Assembly (NCBI RefSeq): GCF_003012795.1
Contig: NZ_PXYH01000010.1
Location: 62,001-126,000 of the forward strand
Length of the DNA: 64,000 nt
Direction of reading: 5' to 3'
From: Zobellella taiwanensis
Lineage (GTDB): Bacteria > Pseudomonadota > Gammaproteobacteria > Enterobacterales > Aeromonadaceae
Below the pieces are notes generated by a model that was not told the DNA's origin, did not search any database, and saw only the letters and a list, made by a program, of their open reading frames with translations. Position 1 is the stretch's first letter, and the number at the start of each line of letters is the position of its first letter. The position numbers and the translations under genes were made by a program. This document shows, piece after piece, positions 18,572-28,359 of the stretch.

Positions 18572-18600
18572 TTGATCTCGAGCGGGGTTTGCTGTATAAA
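18572..18600 (+). promoter_or_regulatory. Sigma-70 promoter of rpmB-rpmG
   Basis: TTGATC at 18572-18577 and TATAAA at 18595-18600 are separated by the optimal 17 bases. They lie about 80 bases upstream of the rpmB start, in the radC-rpmB gap. The match is strong enough for a ribosomal-protein operon promoter. Confidence 0.72.
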
Positions 18601-18679
18601 TTGCCGCCTTATTTTGCCCCGACAGACGGCCAACGGGGTATCATTGCTCGAGCAAAAGTAAGTTTTGGAGAAGACTGAC

Positions 18680-18916
18680 ATGTCTAAAGTATGCCAAGTA
18701 ACTGGTAAGCGGCCAGCTGTTGGTAACAACCGCTCTCACGCGAACAACGCCACCAAGCGTCGCTTCCTGCCCAACCTGCAAACCCACCGTTTCTGGGTTG
18801 AAAGCGAAAAGCGTTTTGTAAAACTGCGTATCACCACCAAGGGTATGCGTATCATCGACAAGAAAGGCATCGACAGCGTCCTGGCTGACCTGCGTGCCCG
18901 TGGCGAAAAGGTTTAA
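18680..18916 (+). CDS. rpmB: 50S ribosomal protein L28
   Basis: A 78-residue basic ribosomal protein matching bacterial L28, starting [12 protein letters not shown] with the conserved [14 protein letters not shown] segment. TTTTGGAG provides the ribosome binding site. Codon use is visibly biased toward highly expressed codons (CGT, AAC, GGT) compared with the neighbours. It is the first gene of the rpmB-rpmG pair. Confidence 0.98.
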   Translation: MSKVCQVTGKRPAVGNNRSHANNATKRRFLPNLQTHRFWVESEKRFVKLRITTKGMRIIDKKGIDSVLADLRARGEKV

Positions 18917-18927
18917 GGAGATAACTC

Positions 18928-19098
18928 ATGGCTGCTAAAGGTATTCGCGAGAAGATCCGCCTGAACTCCAGCGCCGGTACTGGTCACTTCTACACCACTA
19001 CCAAAAACAAGCGCAACATGCCCGAGAAAATGGAGATCAAAAAATTCGATCCCGTTATTCGTCAGCATGTGATCTACAAGGAAGGCAAGATCAAGTAA
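18928..19098 (+). CDS. rpmG: 50S ribosomal protein L33
   Basis: A 56-residue basic protein reading [15 protein letters not shown] with the L33 signature [21 protein letters not shown] split across residues 21-41, ending in KEGKIK. It lies 11 bases after rpmB with AAGGAG as ribosome binding site. This variant lacks the paired zinc-binding cysteines of some L33 proteins, as in enteric bacteria. Confidence 0.98.
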   Translation: MAAKGIREKIRLNSSAGTGHFYTTTKNKRNMPEKMEIKKFDPVIRQHVIYKEGKIK

Positions 19099-19115
19099 GA
19101 TCGCCCCTTCCCCAA

Positions 19116-19140
19116 AACCCGGCTCCGGCCGGGTTTTTTT
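19116..19140 (+). terminator. Terminator of the rpmBG operon
   Basis: An 8-bp stem (AACCCGGC pairing with GCCGGGTT) around a TCCG loop is followed by a run of T. It lies 18 bases past rpmG and upstream of mutM. Confidence 0.92.
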
Positions 19141-19190
19141 ATGGCCGCGACCTTGGCTATACTGCCGCCTCATAGTTGCAGGAGGGCGAG

Positions 19191-20003
19191 ATGCCGGAGT
19201 TACCAGAAGTCGAAGTCAGCCGTTTGGGCATCACCCCCCATCTGCTGGGGGAGTCGGTAATGCGGGTGGTGGTGCGCAACCCCAGCCTGCGCTGGCCGGT
19301 ACCGACGGAGATCCAGGAGCTGACCGGGCTCACCATCACCGGCATCCGTCGCCGGGCCAAGTACCTGCTGCTGGAAACCGACTGGGGTACTGCCATTCTG
19401 CACCTGGGCATGTCCGGCAACCTCAAGGTGCTGCCCCATGGCACCCCGGCGGGCAAGCACGATCATGTAGACATCGAGTTCGCCAACGGCAAGCTGCTGC
19501 GGCTCAACGATCCGCGCCGCTTCGGCTGCCTGCTGTGGACCCGGGAAGCCGTAGAGCAGCACCCGCTGCTGGCCCGGCTGGGGCCCGAGCCGCTCACCGA
19601 CGCCTTTGACGGCGACTACCTTTACCAGCGCAGCCGGGGCCGCAAGACGGCCATCAAGCAGTTCATCATGGACAACCATATCGTGGTAGGGGTGGGCAAC
19701 ATCTACGCCAATGAATCGCTGTTCGCGGCCGGCATCAGCCCCAAGCGGGAGGCGGGAAATATCGGCCGGGAGCGCTACCTGAAACTGGCCGGGGAGATCA
19801 AGGCGGTGCTGGCAAAGGCCATCGGCCAGGGCGGCACCACGCTCAAGGATTTTACCGGCAGCGACGGCAAGCCCGGCTACTTTGTGCAGGAGCTGCAGGT
19901 CTATGGCCGGGCCGAGCAGCCCTGCGTGCAATGCGGCGGCCTGCTGAAGGAAATCCGCATGAACGGCCGCAGCACCGTATTTTGCCCCCGCTGCCAGCGC
20001 TAG
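19191..20003 (+). CDS. mutM: Formamidopyrimidine-DNA glycosylase
   Basis: A 270-residue base-excision repair glycosylase/AP lyase that removes 8-oxoguanine. It begins MPELPEVEV, which exposes the catalytic Pro after Met removal, followed by Glu. The helix-two-turn-helix [20 protein letters not shown] lies near residues 158-177. The C-terminal zinc finger has the CVQC and FCPRC pairs. GGAGGG precedes the ATG at 19191. It is separated from rpmG by a terminator, so it likely has its own promoter. Confidence 0.96.
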   Translation: MPELPEVEVSRLGITPHLLGESVMRVVVRNPSLRWPVPTEIQELTGLTITGIRRRAKYLLLETDWGTAILHLGMSGNLKVLPHGTPAGKHDHVDIEFANGKLLRLNDPRRFGCLLWTREAVEQHPLLARLGPEPLTDAFDGDYLYQRSRGRKTAIKQFIMDNHIVVGVGNIYANESLFAAGISPKREAGNIGRERYLKLAGEIKAVLAKAIGQGGTTLKDFTGSDGKPGYFVQELQVYGRAEQPCVQCGGLLKEIRMNGRSTVFCPRCQR

Positions 20004-20007
20004 GGGC

Positions 20008-20496
<489 letters not shown>

Positions 20497-20568
20497 TTAT
20501 TAACAAAAGACAGGCGAACACTTTAGGGTAGAATAACGCAGCATGACGGCAAGCGGGAGACTGGGTTG

Positions 20569-21594
20569 ATGAAGCGGATACTGGTGGTCAGAAACGATAA
20601 AATCGGCGATTTTATGCTCGCCTGGCCGGCGTTTGCCATGCTCAAGGCCTCGCTCGGCTGCCATGTCACCGCCCTGGTGCCGGCCTATACCCGCGAACTG
20701 GCACGCCTCTGCCCCGCTATCGACGAGGTTATCCTGGATCCGGGCCAGGGCGGCGATGCCGCTGCCCAGAACGCCTTGCTGAAAGCCCTTAAGCAAGGGA
20801 ATTTCGATGCGGTTGTCTGCTTTTTCTCCAACTTTCGCAATGCCAGCCTGATGTGGCGGGCCCGCATTCCCCAACGCTGGGCACCGGCCACCAAGCTGGC
20901 GCAGATTTTCTACAACCACAGGGTAACCCAGCGCCGTTCCCAGTCGGCCAAGCCGGAATACCAATACAACCTGGATCTGGCGCGTGCCCTGCTGCACCGG
21001 CAAGGAGTGCCTGTTGTCGAGCCCCAGGGCCCCTACCTCGCTTTTCCCGCGGCCGAACTGGCCGAAGCCCGCCAACGCCTGGCGGACAGCCTTGGCATCG
21101 AGGCCGGACGGCCCTGGCTGATGGTGCACGCGGGCAGTGGCGGCTCGGCCAACAATCTGTCGGCGGCGCAATATGCCGAACTGCTGCGTCGTCTGTGCGC
21201 CGATTTCCCGCAGGCCAGGGCGGTGCTGACCGCGGGTCCGGGCGAACAGGAACTGGCCCGGACCGTGGCGGTCGAGGCCGGATGCGGCGCCGTGGTGGCC
21301 GAAGGCCTGCCGCTGCCGGATTTTTGCCGGCTGCTGGCCTGCGCCAGCCTGTTTATCGCCGGCAGCACCGGGCCGCTGCACATTGCCGCCGCCCTGGATG
21401 TGCCCACGGCGGGCTTCTTTCCCCTGCGCCGTTCCGCCACGCCGCTGCGTTGGCGCCCGCTCAACAGCGAAGGCCGGCACCTGGCCCTGCATCCCCCCGG
21501 CGAGGCGGGAGAACAGGTGGAGGACATGAGCCGGGTAGATGTGGCGGCGGCGGCGGCGGCGATTACTCCCTGGGCCCGGACGTTTCTGTCCTGA
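20569..21594 (+). CDS. Glycosyltransferase family 9 protein (heptosyltransferase-like)
   Basis: A 341-residue GT9-fold protein of the LPS heptosyltransferase superfamily. The N-terminal [17 protein letters not shown] strand-loop and the C-terminal donor-site region [21 protein letters not shown] are typical. It probably transfers heptose or another sugar to the LPS core, but which residue cannot be told from sequence alone. The ATG at 20569 has GGGAGA upstream. It overlaps the convergent GT2 gene by 32 bases at the 3' ends. Confidence 0.8.
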   Translation: MKRILVVRNDKIGDFMLAWPAFAMLKASLGCHVTALVPAYTRELARLCPAIDEVILDPGQGGDAAAQNALLKALKQGNFDAVVCFFSNFRNASLMWRARIPQRWAPATKLAQIFYNHRVTQRRSQSAKPEYQYNLDLARALLHRQGVPVVEPQGPYLAFPAAELAEARQRLADSLGIEAGRPWLMVHAGSGGSANNLSAAQYAELLRRLCADFPQARAVLTAGPGEQELARTVAVEAGCGAVVAEGLPLPDFCRLLACASLFIAGSTGPLHIAAALDVPTAGFFPLRRSATPLRWRPLNSEGRHLALHPPGEAGEQVEDMSRVDVAAAAAAITPWARTFLS

Positions 21595-22342
21595 TCCAGA
21601 GGTCGGCATATTTCACGAAAGTGGAGTGGGCCGACAGCAGGCAGAGCAGCAGACCCTGTCGTCCATCCAGAAAACCGGCTTTGAGCAGATACATTTTGAG
21701 AAAACATCCCGCTCCGTGCAGCAGGCCCTGGAGCAGCGAACCTTTTTTGCCCTTTTGCTGCCGCTGCTCGGCCCAGGCGGCGGCGTAGCCCGCCGACTTC
21801 ACCAGGTAGTGTTGCAGATCCCGATAGGTGTAATGCAATAAGTCACCATCCAGCCGGGCAATGCGGCTGCCAGTGGGTAGCTCGACTTTTTCGTGCACGA
21901 GGGCGTCGTTATAACCGGTCAGCCGCCTTGGATAAAGCCGCAGTACCCGATCGGGATACCAGCCGCAATGGCGGATAAATCGGCCAAATACCCATGAAAG
22001 GCGGGTGATAGCGTAGACGGTATTTTCTGCGGGCTTGGTTATTACGGCCTCTATGCTGGCCCTGAGCTCGGGGGTGACACGCTCGTCCGCATCCACCCAC
22101 AGAATCCAGTCGGACTGCACCTTTTCCTGGGCCAACTGTCGCTGACGGCCAAAGCCCGGCCACGAAGCGTTCACAAAAAAACGTGCGCCTGCGGCTTCCG
22201 CTATGGCGCGGGTTTGGTCCGTGCTGCCTGAGTCCATGATGACAATTTCGTCTACCCAGTCCAAAGTAGCCAGGCACTCGGCCAGGTTGTCCGCTTCGTT
22301 TTTGACGATCAGAACCGCGGCTAGGGTAGGGTGCTGGCTCAT
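21563..22342 (-). CDS. LPS core glycosyltransferase family 2 (WaaE/KdtX-like)
   Basis: A 259-residue GT2 enzyme. The GT-A fold shows [33 protein letters not shown] and the metal-binding DxD in WVDADERV near residue 97. Length and pattern match WaaE/KdtX, which adds a beta-1,4-linked glucose to the first heptose of the LPS inner core. Its start overlaps the stop of the upstream heptosyltransferase-like gene by ATGA, so the two are translationally coupled. Confidence 0.83.
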   Translation of the reverse strand: MSQHPTLAAVLIVKNEADNLAECLATLDWVDEIVIMDSGSTDQTRAIAEAAGARFFVNASWPGFGRQRQLAQEKVQSDWILWVDADERVTPELRASIEAVITKPAENTVYAITRLSWVFGRFIRHCGWYPDRVLRLYPRRLTGYNDALVHEKVELPTGSRIARLDGDLLHYTYRDLQHYLVKSAGYAAAWAEQRQQKGKKGSLLQGLLHGAGCFLKMYLLKAGFLDGRQGLLLCLLSAHSTFVKYADLWIRTETSGPRE

Positions 22343-23400
22343 GATAACTCCTGTAACAGATTGAAATCGCGGCAGATGCGGTCGAACTGTGCGGTGACCT
22401 GCTCAATGGTGATGCGCGCCATGGCGTGAGGATCCCGGACCCGGGTGCGCCAGGGCAACTGGTCGGGCGTTTTGCCGGTTTCGGCCAGCAGGGCTTCGGA
22501 ATAGGCGCTCACCACATAGTCCCGGCACAGGTAGGGGCCGGTCCGGACCGGATTGTGGTGGGCATAAAGGCCGAGTACCGGGGTGCCCACCAGGGTCGCC
22601 ATATGGGCCGGGCCGGTGTCCGGCGCCACTACCAGGCTGGCGACGCTGATCAGGGCCAGCAGCTGCGGCAGGCTGGTGGTGCCCACCAGATTGTCGTCCA
22701 CACCGCCGGTGAGCCGGCAAATGTGCTCCGCCAGGGCCCGCTCCTGGGTGGCGGGGCTGCCGATGAGGATCACCTTCATGCCCTTGCTTCTGGCGTGCTC
22801 CACCAGGGCGGCATAGCCTTCGGCGTGCCAGTTTTTGTATGCCTTGCTGGAGGCGGGGCAAAGCAGCAGCAACGGCCGCTGATCCCGGTGGGCCCGGGCC
22901 CAGGCCTGGTGCACCCGATCCAGGGGAAACTGCCAGCGGGGTGTGCCGTCGGCGATCCCGAGCGCGCGGGCAAACCCCATAAAACCATCGGCCACATGCT
23001 CGCCGAGGGCAGGCACCTTGACCCCGGTGAACAGCCACTGACCGTCCTTGGCACGCTCCCGCTCAAACCCCAGCCGGTATCTGGCCCGGATGCCCAGGCT
23101 GGCGATGCTGGCGCGCAGCGCGGCCTGCATGTGCAGCAGGGCATCGAAGCGGCGCCCGCGCAACTGCCGCCACAGGGCAACATAACCTCGCCAGCCGCTG
23201 TTCTTGTCGAAAGGTATAACCTCCACTCCGGGCAGGTACTGCAGCAGGCCGGCTTCTGCCTTGCCGGTAATCCAGGTAATGCGGGTTTGCGGCCACTGGC
23301 GCTGGATGGCCTGCACCAGGGCCACTGCGTGGCAACAGTCGCCAATGGCGGAAAGCCGTAGCAGGCACAGGGACTGAGGAGCCGAGCTGAAGGGTAACAT
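22339..23400 (-). CDS. LPS heptosyltransferase family protein (GT9, OpsX/WaaC-like)
   Basis: A 353-residue GT9 enzyme with N-terminal [14 protein letters not shown], the acceptor-domain [11 protein letters not shown], and the C-terminal [22 protein letters not shown] donor site. In genera with a Kdo kinase an OpsX-type heptosyltransferase acts on phosphorylated Kdo, and kdkA lies divergently next door. That pairing supports a heptosyltransferase I role, but this is inference. It forms a coupled pair with the GT2 gene. Confidence 0.8.
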   Translation of the reverse strand: MLPFSSAPQSLCLLRLSAIGDCCHAVALVQAIQRQWPQTRITWITGKAEAGLLQYLPGVEVIPFDKNSGWRGYVALWRQLRGRRFDALLHMQAALRASIASLGIRARYRLGFERERAKDGQWLFTGVKVPALGEHVADGFMGFARALGIADGTPRWQFPLDRVHQAWARAHRDQRPLLLLCPASSKAYKNWHAEGYAALVEHARSKGMKVILIGSPATQERALAEHICRLTGGVDDNLVGTTSLPQLLALISVASLVVAPDTGPAHMATLVGTPVLGLYAHHNPVRTGPYLCRDYVVSAYSEALLAETGKTPDQLPWRTRVRDPHAMARITIEQVTAQFDRICRDFNLLQELS

Positions 23401-23485
23401 AAGTGAACTCTCGCGATACTGAGTCCGGCATTATGCAAAGCCTTTCAGGCCATGTAAAATCCGGGTTTTCGCTGGGGGGATGGCA

Positions 23486-24193
23486 ATGGAACGAATAGAG
23501 CACGGCTCCGAAATTATCTGGTACGACCCCGAATGTTTCGGGGACTTTCATCGCGATTATTTTGAAATCGATTACTGGCGCGAGCACAACGCCATCCGCG
23601 GCAAGGCGGTGGGGCGCAACACCACCTGGTTTGTGCAGGATGAGGTGGGCCACAAGGTACTGCGCCACTATTACCGGGGCGGCATGATAGGCCGGGTGAT
23701 GGAGGATACCTTTTTGCACGTGGCCGAGTCCAAAAGCCGGGCCATGGCGGAGTTTACCGTGCTGGCCAAGCTGTACCGCAAGGGCCTGCCGGTGCCGCGC
23801 CCCTGTGCCGCCCGTATGGTGCGCTCCAACCTGGTCTACCGGGCCGACATTATCCTGACCCGCATCGAACATGCCCGCGATCTGGTGGCCATCCTCAAGG
23901 AAAAGGCACTGAGCAAGCAGGAATGGCAGGGGATCGGCAAAACCATCCGCCAGTTCCACGCCGCCGGCCTTTACCACGCGGATCTTAACAGCCATAACCT
24001 GCTGCTGGATGACAACGGCAAAAGCTGGCTGATCGACTTCGATAAATGCCATTTCCGCCAGCCCGGCAGCTGGGCCAGGGAAAACATGGATCGGCTGCTG
24101 CGTTCCTTCCGCAAGGAGCAGGGCCTGCATCCGGATTTCAATTGGGACGAACAGGACTGGCAGGCGCTGCTGAGCGGTTATAAAGCGAGCTGA
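23486..24193 (+). CDS. kdkA: 3-deoxy-D-manno-octulosonic acid kinase
   Basis: A 235-residue kinase-fold protein that phosphorylates Kdo of lipid A-Kdo. Kinase elements are VLRHYYRGG near the N-terminal lobe, the catalytic YHADLNSHNLLLD (around residue 167) and the metal-binding LIDFDKC. The second ATG (23486) is preferred because the GGGGGGA ribosome binding site abuts the first one. The 3' end overlaps convergent waaA by 16 bases. Presence of kdkA suggests a single phosphorylated Kdo in the inner core, as in Haemophilus and Vibrio. Confidence 0.9.
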   Translation: MERIEHGSEIIWYDPECFGDFHRDYFEIDYWREHNAIRGKAVGRNTTWFVQDEVGHKVLRHYYRGGMIGRVMEDTFLHVAESKSRAMAEFTVLAKLYRKGLPVPRPCAARMVRSNLVYRADIILTRIEHARDLVAILKEKALSKQEWQGIGKTIRQFHAAGLYHADLNSHNLLLDDNGKSWLIDFDKCHFRQPGSWARENMDRLLRSFRKEQGLHPDFNWDEQDWQALLSGYKAS

Positions 24194-25443
24194 TCCTCGA
24201 TCCGCGCCAGGGTTTTGGCCAGTGCGCCTCGATTGGCGCTGACCACCGCCAGCGCGCGTTCACCCATGTGGGCGGTGATGCTCTCATTGCCGAACAATTG
24301 CTTTAGTGTGTCGCTCAGTTCGCCGGCATGGGTAACAACGGCTGCACCACCGGCATCGATCAACTGGTGGCTAATATCGCTGAAATTAAAGGTGGAAGGG
24401 CCGCTCAGCACCGGCTTTGCCAGGGCGGCGGGCTCCAGCAGGTTGTGGCCGCCCCGCTCGATCAGGCTGCCGCCCACAAAGGCGATATCGGCCGCCGCCA
24501 GCATCAGCGGCAGTTCGCCCATGGTATCGCCCAGATAGACCTGGGGGTTGCCTGCGGGCTTGCCCAGAGTGCGACGATGTAGGGTAAGGCCCTGTTTTTG
24601 TACCAGGCTGGCGACCTGCTCGAAACGTTGGGGGTGGCGTGGAACCAGTATCAAGAGCGCCTCCGGCAGGGTAGCCAGCAACCTGCGATGGGCATCCAGC
24701 AGTTGTTCGTCTTCGCCTTCGTGGGTGGAGGCGGCTATCCATACGGGCCGTTGTGTGCCCAGTTGCTCCCTTAACTGCCGACCCTGCTCGACGATATGCG
24801 GGCCGTACTCGATATCAAACTTCACCGAGCCGCTGATACTGAGTTGTTCACGGGCCAGCCCCAGGCCGGCGAAGCGCTCGGCGTCGTCCCGGTGTTGGCA
24901 GGAAATATGAGTGATATTGGCGGCAAGCAAGCGGAATATGCCGTGAAAGCGGCGGTATCTGGCGGCGGATCGGGCCGACAACCTTGCGTTAAGCAGCAGC
25001 ACCGGCAACCGGCGCCGGCCACAGGCATGCAGCAGATTGGGCCAGAGTTCGGTTTCCATAATCAGCAGCGCCCTGGGCTGAATACGGCGCAGGAACAGGG
25101 TTACCGCCCAGGGAAAATCCAGAGGCGCATAGCGGTGTTCAACCAGATCGCCCAGTTTTGCCGCCTGATCGGCGCCGGTGCGCGTGGTCGTGGTTACCAG
25201 CACCGGCAGCTCCGGATGTTCGGCCTTGAGCTTTCTGATTAGCGGCGTTGCCGCCACTATTTCCCCCACACTGACCGCATGCAGCCACACCGGCCGCTCG
25301 CCGCGGGTGGGGGACACAAACCCCAGGTGCTCCGGCCAGCGCCGGCCAAACCCCGGCTTGCCCCGTTTGGGCCAGTAAAGAAGGGCCAGCAGAGCGGGGC
25401 TGAGCAGGTGGATCAGCAGGTTGTAGAGCAGGAGATAGAACAT
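24178..25443 (-). CDS. waaA: 3-deoxy-D-manno-octulosonic acid transferase
   Basis: A 421-residue GT30 enzyme anchored by one N-terminal membrane helix (residues 3-24). It transfers Kdo from CMP-Kdo to the lipid IVA precursor at the inner membrane. Signatures include GERPVWLHAVSVGEI near residue 48, METELWPNLL near residue 130, and a C-terminal GGSLIERGGHNLLEPAALAKPV donor site. It starts four bases after waaF stops, suggesting one transcript. Confidence 0.94.
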   Translation of the reverse strand: MFYLLLYNLLIHLLSPALLALLYWPKRGKPGFGRRWPEHLGFVSPTRGERPVWLHAVSVGEIVAATPLIRKLKAEHPELPVLVTTTTRTGADQAAKLGDLVEHRYAPLDFPWAVTLFLRRIQPRALLIMETELWPNLLHACGRRRLPVLLLNARLSARSAARYRRFHGIFRLLAANITHISCQHRDDAERFAGLGLAREQLSISGSVKFDIEYGPHIVEQGRQLREQLGTQRPVWIAASTHEGEDEQLLDAHRRLLATLPEALLILVPRHPQRFEQVASLVQKQGLTLHRRTLGKPAGNPQVYLGDTMGELPLMLAAADIAFVGGSLIERGGHNLLEPAALAKPVLSGPSTFNFSDISHQLIDAGGAAVVTHAGELSDTLKQLFGNESITAHMGERALAVVSANRGALAKTLARIEDQLAL

Positions 25444-25447
25444 AAGG

Positions 25448-26476
25448 CTAGCCCTGCAGAGATGAAATGGCCTGCAGCACCCGTTGCGGCGCCAGTTCTT
25501 TCAGGCATTTGAGGTGTCCAAGCGGGCATTCCCGCTTGAAGCAGGGGCGGCACTCAATGTCGGTATGGACCACGGCAACCCGCTCGGCCAGGGGCGGTGT
25601 GTATTGGGGCGAGGTGGAGCCGTAAATCCCGACCAGTGGGCGTTGCAGGGCGGCGGCGATATGCATCAGCCCCGAGTCGTTGGACACCACGGCGGCGCTG
25701 AGCGCCATCAGATCAATGGCCTGGTGCAACGAGGTTTTTCCCGCCAGGATATGGCAATGTTTCTGCTCGCTGGCCGGCAGATAATGCCTTATCGCCTCCG
25801 CCACCGGAATATCCTTGGCCGAGCCGAAGATCCACACCTGTTGACCCTGCTTGATCTGCTGTTGGGCAACCTCGGCGTAGTGCTGCTCCGGCCAGCGCTT
25901 GGCCGGGCCAAACTCGGCGCCCGGGCACAGGCTTAGGATGGGCCTGTCGGTGGTGAGCCCCAGTTCGGTCAGGGCCTGCCGCTGGTTACGCAGGTCGACC
26001 CGCAGCGCCGGCCAGGGCAGCTCGGGAAGGCAGTGGTTATCCTTCATCTGTGCCCTGGGATAGGCCAGCGAAACATAGCGCTCCACCATCAGCGGGAAAT
26101 CGCTTTTGTTGCTACGCAGATCGTTCAGCAGGCCGTAGCGGGATTCGCCTTTCCAGCCGGTGCGCTTTTTGATGCCGGCAAACAGCGGGATCAGCGCCGA
26201 TTTGAGCGAGTTGGGCTGGACGATGGCCCAGTCATACCCTTCTTTTGCCAGCTCCCGGCCGAGGCGATAGCGCTCGGCCAGCCGGAATTCGCCGTGGCCC
26301 AGGGGCATCACTATGGCTCTGTCCACCTCGGGCATCCGCTCCAGCAGGGCGCAGCACCAGGCCGGTGCCATCACATGCAGCTCGGCTTCGGGATGCTGCT
26401 TTTTCAGGGTGATGTAAAGACTTTGGGACATCACCATGTCTCCGACCCAAGATGGGCCAATAACCAGAATTTTCAT
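25448..26476 (-). CDS. waaF: ADP-heptose:LPS heptosyltransferase II
   Basis: A 342-residue GT9 enzyme adding the second heptose of the inner core. It has the full WaaF pattern: MKILVIGPSWVGDMVMSQSL, FAGIKKRTGW near residue 103, LCPGAEFGPAKRWPEQHYAEV near residue 182, and the C-terminal SNDSGLMHIAAALQRPLVGIYGSTSP, ending with the cysteine-bearing ECRPCFKRECPLGHLKCL segment. No clear Shine-Dalgarno precedes the ATG. It forms a unit with waaA. Confidence 0.94.
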   Translation of the reverse strand: MKILVIGPSWVGDMVMSQSLYITLKKQHPEAELHVMAPAWCCALLERMPEVDRAIVMPLGHGEFRLAERYRLGRELAKEGYDWAIVQPNSLKSALIPLFAGIKKRTGWKGESRYGLLNDLRSNKSDFPLMVERYVSLAYPRAQMKDNHCLPELPWPALRVDLRNQRQALTELGLTTDRPILSLCPGAEFGPAKRWPEQHYAEVAQQQIKQGQQVWIFGSAKDIPVAEAIRHYLPASEQKHCHILAGKTSLHQAIDLMALSAAVVSNDSGLMHIAAALQRPLVGIYGSTSPQYTPPLAERVAVVHTDIECRPCFKRECPLGHLKCLKELAPQRVLQAISSLQG

Positions 26477-26548
26477 GATGTCAGTATTTTGTATTTGATG
26501 ACCCGAGATTATACAATCTGCATCCAGCCCACTCCATGGTAACGCGTA

Positions 26549-27622
26549 GTGTTTAGACGATTCATCTCCCGTGCACAGCTATTCAGGGATCAGTTGCGGC
26601 GTAAATTTGGCAAATTACTGTTTGATCGCGCCAGTCGGGGAGGCGATCTCGGCCAAGTGAAACGCCTGCTGCTGGTGCGCTGGGATGCCAAGATCGGCGA
26701 TTCCATCGTCTCCTCGTTTTTCTTTCGGGAGTTGCGCCGTGCCCGGCCGGATATCCGTATCGATGTGATCACAGCTCCTCACATGGCATCGCTGTACCGG
26801 GAGCATTTTGGTGTTGATCATGTTATCTGCTGCAAGAAGCGACCGAGCTATGGTGAGCTGAAAACACTGGCACTCGAAACAGGTTCGGTGGATCTGGTTA
26901 TTCATCTTGGCAAACAACTTAAGATGAAGGATATCTATTTTCTGCGTTGCCTTGATGCCGATAATGTCATGGGGCTGGATGACGAGCTTACGCTGATTAA
27001 CCATAAACTCGGCAAGGCCACAGCAGGCAGGCATTTTTCCTATAAATTTGCTTATGCATTGAATCTGCTGGGAGTTAATGCTCTGAACTGTCAGTATATT
27101 ATCCCGGAAGATAGTGGACGTCATCAGCTTATACAGAAGGTATGGCCTGAAGAATCGGTTGTTGCATTTAATCCATACGGCAGTGGTAGCAGTCGGCGTC
27201 TGAATTTCGAGAGTGTTTCTAGGTTGGTTGAACTGATAGTTAAATATAAACCGGCATGGAAAGTTTGTTTGATGTCGACGCCTGATACCAAGGTAGAGGT
27301 TGAGAAATGGTGTTATGAGCTGGGAGCAGATAGAGTATTCACTGTACAAGTCAGTGAAACCATTCAGGATGCTATAGAAATTGTTCGTTTGTCTGCTTTG
27401 GTAATTTCTGTTGATACTGCTATTGTACATATTGCAAGTGGGCTTAATAAACCATTGTTGGGGATTTATAACCCTGATAAAGAAAATTTTTCAGAATGGC
27501 ATCCTAATTCTGATAAAGCATTCGTCCTTTTTTCTTCAAAATATGAAAATAAGCTTGCAAATATAAACAATATTGATTTCTATAGCGCGTCTGAAGTGTT
27601 TGATGATATTTTTAAATCATGA
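26549..27622 (+). CDS. Glycosyltransferase family 9 protein of uncertain acceptor
   Basis: A 357-residue GT9-like protein. The Rossmann start VKRLLLVRWDAKIGDSIVSSFFF lies near residue 37, after a basic 35-residue N-terminal extension. The donor-site motif VISVDTAIVHIASGLNKPLLGIYNPD is near residue 286. It may add a sugar to the LPS core or outer core. The start is a GTG with no evident ribosome binding site and is uncertain. Base composition changes inside the gene: the first 250-300 bases resemble the GC-rich neighbours, the rest is AT-rich, suggesting recombination within the gene. Confidence 0.72.
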   Translation: MFRRFISRAQLFRDQLRRKFGKLLFDRASRGGDLGQVKRLLLVRWDAKIGDSIVSSFFFRELRRARPDIRIDVITAPHMASLYREHFGVDHVICCKKRPSYGELKTLALETGSVDLVIHLGKQLKMKDIYFLRCLDADNVMGLDDELTLINHKLGKATAGRHFSYKFAYALNLLGVNALNCQYIIPEDSGRHQLIQKVWPEESVVAFNPYGSGSSRRLNFESVSRLVELIVKYKPAWKVCLMSTPDTKVEVEKWCYELGADRVFTVQVSETIQDAIEIVRLSALVISVDTAIVHIASGLNKPLLGIYNPDKENFSEWHPNSDKAFVLFSSKYENKLANINNIDFYSASEVFDDIFKS

Positions 27623-27639
27623 TTTTTAATTTTCGTTTT

Positions 27640-27673
27640 AAATAAAGATCAACATCTAGGTTGATCTTTATTT
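27640..27673. terminator. Bidirectional terminator with 14-bp stem
   Basis: AAATAAAGATCAAC and GTTGATCTTTATTT pair perfectly around ATCTAG. A and T runs on the two sides let it terminate both the GT9 gene and the convergent YrbL-like gene. Confidence 0.9.
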
Positions 27674-27687
27674 TATAATTTAGCATT

Positions 27688-28272
27688 TTACAGATTTCTA
27701 GCTTCGATATTAAGCCATTTATTTATTTCTCGTTGTTGCTGCTTTAGTTTTACTTTCGAATAGAAAGGTATTGGCAATATATTCCTTATTTTATATTTGT
27801 AATCAAAATTCCTACCCCCAACACCATCAACTAAGTATAATTTTCTTTTCCCATCAAGTTTTATTACTAAATTACTCATGCTTAAATCTGAGATGGTAAT
27901 ATTGTTTTTAGATATAAAGTCATAAAGCTCATTTAATAAATGGTTGGTCTCATTTATATCTACCAATTTCCTTCTAAATGCTTCCTTTAAAGTTAAGCTC
28001 ACATTTTTATTTTTATAACTAAAAACCCTCTCATAAACGAGTCCATCACCCATATTTGTATCTATCCAACCATAACATTTTGGTAGGTGTGATAATTTTA
28101 TATTTCTCTTTTTTAATTTATAAAAATAGTCATGTTCCACTATGCTTTGTTCCAACCTTCCTTTTATATCTTTTTTAGTTATCTTTATACATAACCCCGA
28201 GTCTTTAGGATGAACATAACAATGCCTTTCAGCACCCTCGCCAATTAACAAACTTTCATCTATAATAATCAT
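27688..28272 (-). CDS. YrbL family protein (protein-kinase-like fold)
   Basis: A 194-residue protein resembling the PhoP-regulated YrbL family. It opens with LLIGEGAERHCYVHP (nucleotide-loop-like), then CIKITKK (beta-3 lysine), a catalytic-loop-like ITISDLSMSNLVI near residue 130 and LYLVDGVG in the position of the DFG motif. It may phosphorylate a sugar or protein, possibly in the LPS core, but this is inference. The gene is strongly AT-rich, unlike the chromosome around it, and appears part of an acquired cassette. Confidence 0.75.
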   Translation of the reverse strand: MIIIDESLLIGEGAERHCYVHPKDSGLCIKITKKDIKGRLEQSIVEHDYFYKLKKRNIKLSHLPKCYGWIDTNMGDGLVYERVFSYKNKNVSLTLKEAFRRKLVDINETNHLLNELYDFISKNNITISDLSMSNLVIKLDGKRKLYLVDGVGGRNFDYKYKIRNILPIPFYSKVKLKQQQREINKWLNIEARNL

Positions 28273-28359
28273 TTTAATAAGTCGTTTTTAATTAATTAAT
28301 TATATTTTATTTTTTATATATCGAATACTATTTCTGTTTTTGATTGTTTTCTCTAACTT

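Noticed and set aside
20569-22342. 3' overlap of convergent glycosyltransferase genes as evidence of a frameshift
   Set aside because: Both proteins end with plausible C termini; a 32-base convergent overlap is acceptable in this compact genome.
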